A stretch of 53,102 bases of DNA from Acidovorax sp. GTDB lineage: Bacteria; Pseudomonadota; Gammaproteobacteria; Burkholderiales; Burkholderiaceae_C. The translations under genes were made by a program, and so were the position numbers. The stretch covers positions 1 to 53,102 of the forward strand of contig NZ_JADHVT010000017.1 in the NCBI RefSeq assembly GCF_016783915.1. Direction: 5' to 3'. The notes below the pieces were generated by a model that did no database searches, had not been told where the DNA came from, and saw only the letters and a program-made list of their open reading frames with translations. Of the stretch, positions 35,379 through 43,681 are shown piece after piece (position 1 is the first letter of the stretch; each line of letters opens with the position of its first letter).

Positions 35379-36542
35379 ATGATCGAACGCACCCTCTTCC
35401 AGCCCGACCACCAGGCCTTTGCCGACAGCTTTCGCCGCTTCATCGACAAGGAAGTGACGCCCCACCACGCCGCCTGGGAAGACCAGGGCTATGTGGCGCG
35501 CGAGGTGTGGAGCCAGGCGGGCGCCAACGGCTTTCTGTGCATGAGCCTGCCCGAGGAATACGGTGGCGCCGGGGCCGACAAGCTGTATTCGGTGGCGCAG
35601 ATGGAAGAGCTGGCGCGTGCAGGCACCACTGGTATCGGCTTTGGTCTGCACAGCGAGATCGTGGCGCCGTACATCCTTCACTACGGCACTGAAGCCCAGA
35701 AACAGAAGTACCTGCCGCAGATGGCCAGCGGCGCCGTGGTGGGTGCCATCGCCATGAGCGAGCCGGCTGCGGGCAGCGACCTGCAAGGCATCAAGACCAC
35801 GGCCATCAAGAGTGCGGACGGGTCACACTATGTGCTGAACGGCAGCAAGACCTTCATCACCAACGGCTGGCATGCCGACCTGGTGATCGTGGTCGCCAAA
35901 ACCGATCCGGCTGCGGGCGCCAAGGGCACCAGCCTGCTGCTGGTGGAGCGCGGCATGCCCGGTTTTGAAAAAGGCCAGCGCCTCAAGAAGATGGGAATGA
36001 AGGCGCAGGACACGTCTGAGCTGTTCTTCAACGACGTGCAGGTGCCGGTGGACAACTTGCTGGGCGGCCCCGCCATGGAAGGGCGTGGCTTCATCTGCCT
36101 GATGGAGCAGCTGCCCTGGGAGCGCCTGCAGATCGCCATCACCGCCGTGGCCGCAGCCCAGGCAGCCATCGACTGGACGGTGGACTACGTCAAGCAGCGC
36201 AAGGTCTTCGGCCAGCCCGTGGCCGCCTTCCAGAATACGCGCCACACCCTGGCCGAGCTGCAAACGCAGGTGCAGGTGGCGCGTGTGTTCGTGGACAAAT
36301 GCTGCGAGCTGATCGCCCGCGACAAGCTAGACACCGAGACCGCCAGCATGGCCAAGTACTGGACCACCGACCTGCAGTGCAAGGTGATGGACGAATGCGT
36401 ACAGCTGTTTGGCGGCTACGGCTACATGTGGGAATACCCCATCACCCGCGCCTATGCCGACGCACGCGTGCAGCGCATTTATGGCGGCACCAACGAGATC
36501 ATGAAAGAAGTGATTGCGCGGGCCATGGGCCTGGGCAAATAA
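35379..36542 (+). CDS. Acyl-CoA dehydrogenase
   Basis: A 387-residue FAD-dependent enzyme that makes a trans-2-enoyl-CoA. FAD contacts are AMSEPAAGSD (residues 125-134) and FITNGWHAD. The usual C-terminal catalytic Glu position reads YGGTNEI rather than YEGT, while Glu248 in LPWERLQ sits where isovaleryl-CoA and long-chain dehydrogenases keep their base, so it belongs to that class. It follows a TetR-type dyad. A small hypothetical gene on the opposite strand separates it from the thiolase. Chain-length preference unknown. Confidence 0.92.
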   Translation: MIERTLFQPDHQAFADSFRRFIDKEVTPHHAAWEDQGYVAREVWSQAGANGFLCMSLPEEYGGAGADKLYSVAQMEELARAGTTGIGFGLHSEIVAPYILHYGTEAQKQKYLPQMASGAVVGAIAMSEPAAGSDLQGIKTTAIKSADGSHYVLNGSKTFITNGWHADLVIVVAKTDPAAGAKGTSLLLVERGMPGFEKGQRLKKMGMKAQDTSELFFNDVQVPVDNLLGGPAMEGRGFICLMEQLPWERLQIAITAVAAAQAAIDWTVDYVKQRKVFGQPVAAFQNTRHTLAELQTQVQVARVFVDKCCELIARDKLDTETASMAKYWTTDLQCKVMDECVQLFGGYGYMWEYPITRAYADARVQRIYGGTNEIMKEVIARAMGLGK

Positions 36543-36626
36543 CGGAATGCACCGCGCCGTGAATAACGCAGTGCCCGACGCCCTGCACAACGCTCTTCAC
36601 AACGCACAAGTGGGCGCCGAATGCCG

Positions 36627-36929
36627 CTACAGGTACCAGGCGGCGCGGGCTTCTTCGGGGCTGAGCGGCGCACCGGGGCGGCGGTCGGTGACATTCAGCC
36701 AGGAGCGCACACCCTGGCTGCCACTCAGCGCGCGCATCAGCAGCAAGCCTGCGCCAATGCCGCGAATGGCCGCCGAGCTGCGGCTGGGCGCCATGAAGGC
36801 CGCCACCGCCAGCGCGCTGGATGCCGCCAGCACGACATGGTGCTCCAGAGCAAACCCTTCGCGCGTGTCGTCGTACTCGATGGCGCTGCGAGCGATGCGC
36901 TGCAATGCAGGGGATGTATTTCGTTCCAT
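36627..36929 (-). CDS. Small hypothetical membrane protein
   Basis: A 100-residue predicted protein. The N-terminus is polar (MERNTSPALQRIARSAIEYDDTREG), followed by hydrophobic segments HHVVLAASSALAVAAFMA and IRGIGAGLLLMRALSG, and a polar tail ending PLSPEEARAAWYL. The codon usage looks normal for this genome. It lies on the strand opposite to the flanking beta-oxidation genes and splits the dehydrogenase from the thiolase. I do not recognise a family. No strong ribosome site is visible before ATG 36929, so it could be a chance ORF, but the amphipathic composition argues for a gene. Confidence 0.5.
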   Translation of the reverse strand: MERNTSPALQRIARSAIEYDDTREGFALEHHVVLAASSALAVAAFMAPSRSSAAIRGIGAGLLLMRALSGSQGVRSWLNVTDRRPGAPLSPEEARAAWYL

Positions 36930-37074
36930 AGCCAGAAATGTAGATAGCAACCGCCGAAAGATAGTGCAAAAACCACTGCACCCGCGTCAGAAAGCACCTT
37001 GTAGTGGCGTGAGCCAGCCCAGCTGCTTTATCGCCGCACTGCTTGAAGTTTAGAGAAACCACCGGAGACCATTC

Positions 37075-38280
<1,206 letters not shown>

Positions 38281-38302
38281 ACGGGCAGGAGACAAGAACA
38301 TC

Positions 38303-40486
38303 ATGCAAACCATCCGCTACGAACTCATCCCCGCCCAGAGCACCGAAGGTCAGGTCGCCGTCATCACGTTTGACGAAACCAGTTCCCCCGTCAACACCAT
38401 GTGCCGCCAATGGCAGCAAGAGCTGGGCGAGGTCACGGCCCAGGTGCTGGGCGACCGCGAACGCCTGGGCACTGCGCTCAAAGGCATCGTGCTGGCATCG
38501 GCCAAGACCAGCTTCTTTGCCGGGGCCGACCTCAAGGCAACCATGCGCCTCACGCCCGCCGATGCGCCGAGCGCGTTTGGCGAAATCGAGCGCATGAAGA
38601 AGCACTTTCGCACGCTCGAAACACTGGGCATCCCCGTGGTGGCCTGCCTCAACGGCGCAGCGCTGGGCGGTGGCTGGGAAGTGGCACTGGTCGCCCACTA
38701 CCGCATCGCTGTGGCCGACCCCAAGATCCAGTTCGGCCTGCCCGAGGTGACGCTGGGCCTGATGCCGGGCGCCACCGGCGTGACCAAGATGACGCGCCTG
38801 TTGGGCCTGATGGGCGCGCAGCCCTACATCCTGGAAGGCAAGCTCTTCAACCCCGCCGAAGCGCTGGACCTGCAACTGGTGCACGAACTGGTGGCTACGC
38901 GTGAGCAACTGCTGCCCGCCGCCCTGGCCCACATCGCCACCCACCCGCACGCGGTGCAGCCGTGGGACGACAAGAACTACAAAATGCCCGGCGGCACACC
39001 CGCCAACCCCAAGATCGCTGGCGCCCTCACCGTGGCGCCCGCCATGCTCAAGAAGACCACGCGCGGCCGCTACCCCGCGCCCGAGGCGGCCCTCGCCGCC
39101 ATGGTCGAAGGCGCGATGGTGGACTACGACACCGCCCTGCGCATCGAAAGCCGCTACCTCGCCCGCCTGATGACCGGCCCCGTGGCGCGCAACATGATCA
39201 ACACGTTCTTCTTCGACATGAACGCGATCAAGAGCGGCAAGTCGCGCCCCGCTGTACGTGGAGTTGTGGCCCCACGCTACAAGCCACAAAAGGTCGGCAT
39301 CCTGGGCGCCGGCATGATGGGCGCGGGCATCGCCTGGGCCCAGGCCAGCCGGGGCATCGCCACCGTGCTCAAGGACGTGAGCGCGGAGAAAGCCGAGGCC
39401 GGCAAGACCTACAGCGCCAAGCTCGCGCAAGCCCGCGTGGACAAGGGCCGCATGACGGCCGAGGCGCAGCAAGCGCTGCTGGCGCGCATCACGCCCACCG
39501 CCAGCGCGGCCGACCTGGCGGGCTGTGACCTCATCATCGAAGCCGTGTTCGAAAGCCGCGACCTGAAGGCCAAAGTCACGCAAGAGGCCGAGCCGCAATT
39601 GGCGCCCGGCGGCTTCTTTGCCAGCAACACCTCCACCCTGCCCATCAGTGGCCTGGCCACGGCCAGCAGCCGGCCCGAGAAGTTTGTCGGCATCCACTTC
39701 TTCAGCCCCGTGGACAAGATGAAGCTGGTCGAGATCATCCGGGGCAAGCAGACCGATGACGAAACCGTGGCCCGCGCCTTCGACTACGTGCAGGCCCTGG
39801 GCAAGGTGCCCATCGTGGTCAACGACTCCCGCGGCTTCTACACCAGCCGCACCTTCGGCACCTTTGTGATGGAAGGCGCCGCCATGCTGGGCGAAGGCAT
39901 CCCCGCCGCCGCCATTGAAAACGCCGCCATGCAGGCCGGCCTGCCCGTAGGCCCGCTGGCCGTGCTGGATGAAACCGCGCTGACCCTGAGCGTGCACGTG
40001 CTGGACCAGACCCGCGCCGACTACGCGGCCGAAGGCAAAACCTACACCGCCACGCCCGGCGAGCTGCTGGTGGAGCGCATGGTCAAGGAGCTAAAACGCC
40101 CTGGTCGCGCCGGTGGCGGCGGCTTTTACGACTACCCCGCAGGCGCCAAGAAGCACCTGTGGCCGGAGCTGAAACCTCTGTTCGAAAAGCCCGGCGTGGA
40201 GTGGAGCGTGCAGGAGATTCAGGACCGTCTGCTCTACCGCCAGGCCATCGAGACTGCGCGCTGCCTGGCCGAGGGCGTGCTGACCAGCGTGCATGACGCG
40301 AACATTGGGTCGATTTTTGGGATTGGCTTTCCGGCGTGGACGGGGGGGGCGATGCAGTTCGTTTATGGAACGGGTGTTGAGGCGTTCCTGAAGCGTGCGG
40401 ATGAACTGGCGGCGAAGTATGGAACGGGGTTTGCGTTAGATACCAACACGAGAAATGCCATTGCGCTTTCTGTCCCGGTGTACTGA
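38303..40486 (+). CDS. Bifunctional enoyl-CoA hydratase / 3-hydroxyacyl-CoA dehydrogenase (FadB/FadJ type)
   Basis: A 727-residue fusion. Residues 1-~200 are the crotonase domain with NGAALGGGWEV (Glu126) and FGLPEVTLGLMPG (Glu148) as the two catalytic acids. Residues ~328-520 are the NAD-binding domain, with GAGMMG at 335-340, followed by the dehydrogenase motif GIHFFSPVDKMKLVEII carrying His465. The C-terminal helical part ends GIGFPAWTGGAMQFV. It carries out the hydration and oxidation steps of beta-oxidation on the dehydrogenase product next door. AGGAGA lies 9-12 bases before the ATG, which is chosen over the upstream open frame. Confidence 0.94.
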   Translation: MQTIRYELIPAQSTEGQVAVITFDETSSPVNTMCRQWQQELGEVTAQVLGDRERLGTALKGIVLASAKTSFFAGADLKATMRLTPADAPSAFGEIERMKKHFRTLETLGIPVVACLNGAALGGGWEVALVAHYRIAVADPKIQFGLPEVTLGLMPGATGVTKMTRLLGLMGAQPYILEGKLFNPAEALDLQLVHELVATREQLLPAALAHIATHPHAVQPWDDKNYKMPGGTPANPKIAGALTVAPAMLKKTTRGRYPAPEAALAAMVEGAMVDYDTALRIESRYLARLMTGPVARNMINTFFFDMNAIKSGKSRPAVRGVVAPRYKPQKVGILGAGMMGAGIAWAQASRGIATVLKDVSAEKAEAGKTYSAKLAQARVDKGRMTAEAQQALLARITPTASAADLAGCDLIIEAVFESRDLKAKVTQEAEPQLAPGGFFASNTSTLPISGLATASSRPEKFVGIHFFSPVDKMKLVEIIRGKQTDDETVARAFDYVQALGKVPIVVNDSRGFYTSRTFGTFVMEGAAMLGEGIPAAAIENAAMQAGLPVGPLAVLDETALTLSVHVLDQTRADYAAEGKTYTATPGELLVERMVKELKRPGRAGGGGFYDYPAGAKKHLWPELKPLFEKPGVEWSVQEIQDRLLYRQAIETARCLAEGVLTSVHDANIGSIFGIGFPAWTGGAMQFVYGTGVEAFLKRADELAAKYGTGFALDTNTRNAIALSVPVY

Positions 40487-40731
40487 TCAAATCATTTGAG
40501 CATCACCATTCAAGCGCATGACAGTTGCGCATTTCTGCGCCAAATCAGAATAGTCGATACAGGTGGGCCACGCGCGTGCTCGGCGCTTGCATTCGCCCCA
40601 CCTTACCGGCTCTATCGCTTGACAAGAATCAAGACAAAACCTTTTTGCCGTACATCTGAGTGAATGCACATTTTTTGCTATTGCGCATACTGCTTCTTGA
40701 GTAACATGTTGTCACAACTATTGGATGACAC

Positions 40732-41178
40732 ATGAAATTCACAACCGTCTTGCTTACCTCCACCGCAATCATTCTTGGAGGCTGCTCGACTGCCGCAAAA
40801 GACATCGCGCCAACCTACGTTTCACCGATCCAATATCAGTCCTACGACTGCCAGCAAATCGAAGCTGAGAATGCACGACTCGTCAACCGCGTGAGTCAAC
40901 TTGGTGGACGCCTGGATGAAGCTGCTTCTAATGACAAGGCCATCGGCGTTGTGGGAGCTGTACTTTTCTGGCCAGCGCTTTTTGCACTAGGAGGCACCAA
41001 GAATCAAGAAGCCGAATACGCCCGTATCAAAGGCGAACACGATGCGTTGCAACAAGCGTCTATCCAAAAGAAATGCGGGATGCAGCAGGCAAAGGAGGCA
41101 AGCCCGGTTCCAGCAAAGGTCGAATCAGCGCAACCACCTGTAGAGCCCGCGGCAGTAGCTGTTGATAGCAAGAAGTAA
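40732..41178 (+). CDS. Small lipoprotein of unknown function
   Basis: A 148-residue predicted lipoprotein. The signal MKFTTVLLTSTAIILGGC carries a proper lipobox (LGGC, Cys18). The mature part contains YVSPIQYQSYDCQQIEAENARLVNRVSQL, a pattern shared with small lipoproteins found on mobile regions, then a hydrophobic stretch GVVGAVLFWPALFALGG and a Pro/Ala-rich tail. GC content is visibly lower than in its neighbours, and it sits between two catabolic operons with ~245 empty bases upstream, suggesting acquisition. The next tiny gene starts on the last base of its stop. Function is not known. Confidence 0.82.
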   Translation: MKFTTVLLTSTAIILGGCSTAAKDIAPTYVSPIQYQSYDCQQIEAENARLVNRVSQLGGRLDEAASNDKAIGVVGAVLFWPALFALGGTKNQEAEYARIKGEHDALQQASIQKKCGMQQAKEASPVPAKVESAQPPVEPAAVAVDSKK

Positions 41179-41312
41179 TGGCAATGCAGATGAAAACTCT
41201 GATTGCACTACTTGCTCTGTGCGCCACAGTTGCAGTGCATGCGCATTCAGGTGGCACTGACAAACAAGGTTGCCACATGGATAGCAAGACAGGCATTAGG
41301 CACTGTCATTGA
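41178..41312 (+). CDS. Tiny secreted His/Cys protein (YHYH-like motif)
   Basis: A 44-residue protein: MAMQMKTLIALLALCATVAVHA is a good signal peptide, and the mature 22 residues begin HSGGTDKQGCHMD and end GIRHCH. The pattern HSGGT...GCH...HCH recurs at the ends of YHYH-domain and related secreted proteins and could bind a metal through its His and Cys residues. Its ATG overlaps the lipoprotein stop (TAATG), so the two are translationally coupled. Its short length makes it easy to miss. Function is unknown; metal binding is inference. Confidence 0.6.
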   Translation: MAMQMKTLIALLALCATVAVHAHSGGTDKQGCHMDSKTGIRHCH

Positions 41313-41389
41313 TGAGATCCGCCCGCCCAGTGCGGGTTCTTTGGCCGGACGGACTCTCCTATTGGCGCGACTCACGCACCAACGAATTC

Positions 41390-42277
41390 TCAAGAATCCT
41401 TCAACCCCAACATCCCCCGCGCCTCCTGCGGCGAAGCCACCTCCCGCCCCGCGTTGCGCGCGTACTCCGCCAGCTTCTCAATCAACGGCCCGTTCGAATC
41501 CGCCTTCGTCCCATCCGGCAGATAGAACGTGTCCTCCAGCCCCGTGCGCAAATGCCCGCCCAGCTCGGCCACGCGCTGGTGCACGGGCCAGATCTCGCTG
41601 CGGCCGATGACGGTGGCCTGCCAGGGGGCGTCTTTGATCTTGAGCTTGAGCAGGATGGGCAACAGGTCGGGGTCGGCAGGCATGCCGGATTCAACGCCCA
41701 TCACAAAGTTGTATTCGGGCAGGCGCTCGGTGTACATGCCGGTCTGCACGTACATCTCCACGCAGCGCACGATGCCGACGTCAAAGCATTCAAACTCGGG
41801 CAGCGTGCCAGTCTCCAGCATCACGTCGATGAAGTCCTTGACCTTGGCGGGCTGGTTGTCGAACAGCATGGGCGGCCAGGCCCAGGTGCCGTTGCTGCGC
41901 ACCTTCAGGTAATTGAGCGAGCCGGCGTTGCATGCGGCCATCTCGGGGCGGGTGGCGCGCAGGCAGTCGAGCGGGCCCTGGTAATTGGGGCCCACCACGC
42001 CGGTGGTCTGGTTGATGATCAAACCCGGGCAGGCCTCGCGCATGGCTTGCACACAGTCGCGCGCCACCTGCGGATCCCAGCTGGGCAGGTGGCCCTTGCC
42101 GGGCTCCTGGTTGCGAAAGTGCACGTGGACCACGGCGGCGCCTGCGTCGTAGGCGCGGCGGGCTTCTTTTGCCAGTTGCTCGGGCGTGACGGGCACATGG
42201 TGCTGGCCGGGGTCGGTCAGCACGCCGGTGATGGCGCAGGTGATGATGGCTTTGTTGCTAATGGCGTGACTGGTCAT
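41390..42277 (-). CDS. Beta-keto acid cleavage enzyme (BKACE, DUF849)
   Basis: A 295-residue zinc-dependent TIM-barrel enzyme. Characteristic BKACE motifs are AIITCAITGVLTDPGQHHVPVTPEQLAKEARRAYDAGAAVVHVHFR, with the HVH zinc ligands, NQTTGV, and the C-terminal LGGHLRTGLEDTFYLPDG. Family members condense a beta-keto acid with acetyl-CoA, releasing acetoacetate and a new CoA ester; the founding activity acts on 3-keto-5-aminohexanoate. GGAGA precedes ATG 42277. It is the last gene of the atu-like cluster, 144 bases behind an acyl-CoA dehydrogenase. Here it may act on a keto acid made by that cluster; that is inference. Confidence 0.9.
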   Translation of the reverse strand: MTSHAISNKAIITCAITGVLTDPGQHHVPVTPEQLAKEARRAYDAGAAVVHVHFRNQEPGKGHLPSWDPQVARDCVQAMREACPGLIINQTTGVVGPNYQGPLDCLRATRPEMAACNAGSLNYLKVRSNGTWAWPPMLFDNQPAKVKDFIDVMLETGTLPEFECFDVGIVRCVEMYVQTGMYTERLPEYNFVMGVESGMPADPDLLPILLKLKIKDAPWQATVIGRSEIWPVHQRVAELGGHLRTGLEDTFYLPDGTKADSNGPLIEKLAEYARNAGREVASPQEARGMLGLKDS

Positions 42278-42323
42278 GGTGCGTCTCCGAATGGCGTTAC
42301 TGCTCTTGTTTCGCAATCCCCGA

Positions 42324-42385
42324 CCGTTCGGCCTGAGCCTGTCGAAGGCGGGGCGCCCAGGCTTCGACGGGCTCAGCCCGAACGG
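42324..42385. repeat. Long inverted repeat element (GAGCCTGTCGAAG type), copy 1
   Basis: Two 24-base arms: CCGTTCGGCCTGAGCCTGTC... and its near complement ending CTCAGCCCGAACGG, with 14 bases between. A second copy lies at 46007-46066. This kind of element is dispersed in many beta- and gamma-proteobacteria. It fills the gap between the BKACE gene and the dehydrogenase gene and could fold in RNA. Confidence 0.8.
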
Positions 42386-42421
42386 ATGGGGTCGCGGTGA
42401 GTTTTTGGCCCATGGCACACC

Positions 42422-43681
42422 TCACATATCGAGCTGCCTGGCAGCCAGGTCTTTCATGATTTCTTCCGCACCGCCGCCGATCATCATGACCTTGACCTCG
42501 CGGTAGATGCGCTCGCTGACGGTGCCGCGCATGAAGCCCATGCCGCCCAGGGTCTGCACGGCCTGGTCGGCGCAGAACTGCATCGTTTGGGTGGCGTGGT
42601 TTTTCAACATGCAAACCTGCGCCACCCACTCGGGCCCGGTGCGGCCCGAATCGGCCTGTGCGGCCACGGATTCGCACCACGCGGCGGTGGACTGGATGTG
42701 CATCTGCATGTCCACCAGCTTGTGGCGGATGACCTGGTGTTCCACCAGCGCGGCGCCAAAGGTTTTGCGCTGGCGGGCCCAGGCCAGGGCTTCGTCGTAG
42801 CAGGCCTCGGCAAAGCCCAGGGCCGATGCGGCCAGGCCAAAGCGCTCACCGTTGAAGTTGGCCATGATGATGCGATAGCCCGCGCCCTCTTCGCCCAGCA
42901 GGTAGCGGGCGGGCACGCGCACGTTGTCAAAGCGCAGGTGGGCGGTGTCGGAGCAGAGCCAGCCCATCTTGTCGAGGCGCGTGCGCGACAGGCCTGGGCT
43001 GTGGCCAGGGATGAGCAGCATGGAGATGCCTGCGCTGCCTTTGCCGCCGCCGGGCCGCCCCAAGGCGGCAAGCGCACCCTCGGGGGGCAGCGACCCATGC
43101 GAAGCAAGGGAGCGTGGGGGCTCATGGTCTCTGCCAGCTTCGCCGGTGCGCACGGCCACCGTGATCCAGTCCGCGCGCATGCCTGAGGTGATGAACATTT
43201 TTTCGCCGTTGACGATGTAGTCATCGCCCTCGCGCCGCGCGGTGGTCTTGAGCTGGGCTACGTCGGACCCGCCACCGGGCTCGGTAATCGCCAGCGCGGC
43301 AATCTGCTCGCCCGCCAGCACGGGCGGGATGACCTCGGCACGCACAGCGTCGCTGCCATGTGCCAGCACGGGCGGCAGGCCGATGTTGTGCGACAGCAGG
43401 CTGGCCAGCACCCCACCGCTGGCGCCGTGGCGGCTGAGCGCGCGCCACAGCGGCAGGCGCAGCTGGTAGCTGGCGGGCGTGCCGCCGTACTGCTCGGGGT
43501 AGCCCAGGCCCAGCAGGCCAAGGTCGGCCGCGCGACGGTACAGGCTGCGGGGGAATTCACCGGCCGCGTCCCACGCGTCCACATGCGGGGCAATCTCGGT
43601 GCGGGCAAAGCGGGTGACGGTGTCGGTGAGCGCGGTACGGTCTTCGTTGCTCACAGGGGTCGCGTCGGATGTGGCGGTCAT
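42422..43681 (-). CDS. Acyl-CoA dehydrogenase with an in-frame repeat insertion
   Basis: A 419-residue acyl-CoA dehydrogenase, ~30 residues longer than usual. FAD motifs ALAITEPGGGSD (129-140) and FITSGMRAD are intact. The base is probably Glu279 in NFNGERFG, the isovaleryl/long-chain type position. Residues ~184-216 (RDHEPPRSLASHGSLPPEG..., Pro/Gly-rich) interrupt the middle beta domain between VRTG and GISMLLIPG and are encoded by a GC-rich dispersed repeat. The start overlaps the carboxylase alpha stop (ATGA), with AAGGAGC upstream. Substrate unknown; context suggests a branched or terpenoid acyl-CoA. Confidence 0.9.
   Translation of the reverse strand: MTATSDATPVSNEDRTALTDTVTRFARTEIAPHVDAWDAAGEFPRSLYRRAADLGLLGLGYPEQYGGTPASYQLRLPLWRALSRHGASGGVLASLLSHNIGLPPVLAHGSDAVRAEVIPPVLAGEQIAALAITEPGGGSDVAQLKTTARREGDDYIVNGEKMFITSGMRADWITVAVRTGEAGRDHEPPRSLASHGSLPPEGALAALGRPGGGKGSAGISMLLIPGHSPGLSRTRLDKMGWLCSDTAHLRFDNVRVPARYLLGEEGAGYRIIMANFNGERFGLAASALGFAEACYDEALAWARQRKTFGAALVEHQVIRHKLVDMQMHIQSTAAWCESVAAQADSGRTGPEWVAQVCMLKNHATQTMQFCADQAVQTLGGMGFMRGTVSERIYREVKVMMIGGGAEEIMKDLAARQLDM
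43043..43122 (-). repeat. GC-rich dispersed repeat inserted in frame in the acyl-CoA dehydrogenase gene
   Basis: On the minus strand it starts AGCCCCCACGCTCCC, has the core CGCTGCCCCCCGAGGG and ends GGCGGCCCGGCGGCGGC. It aligns along its whole length with the element at 44773-44850, which lies in the opposite orientation inside the adjacent carboxylase gene. Confidence 0.85.

Noticed and set aside
40487-40669. 60-codon minus-strand ORF in the gap after the FadB-type gene
   Set aside because: No ribosome site, no recognisable features, and the sequence lies in a non-coding, lower-GC gap.
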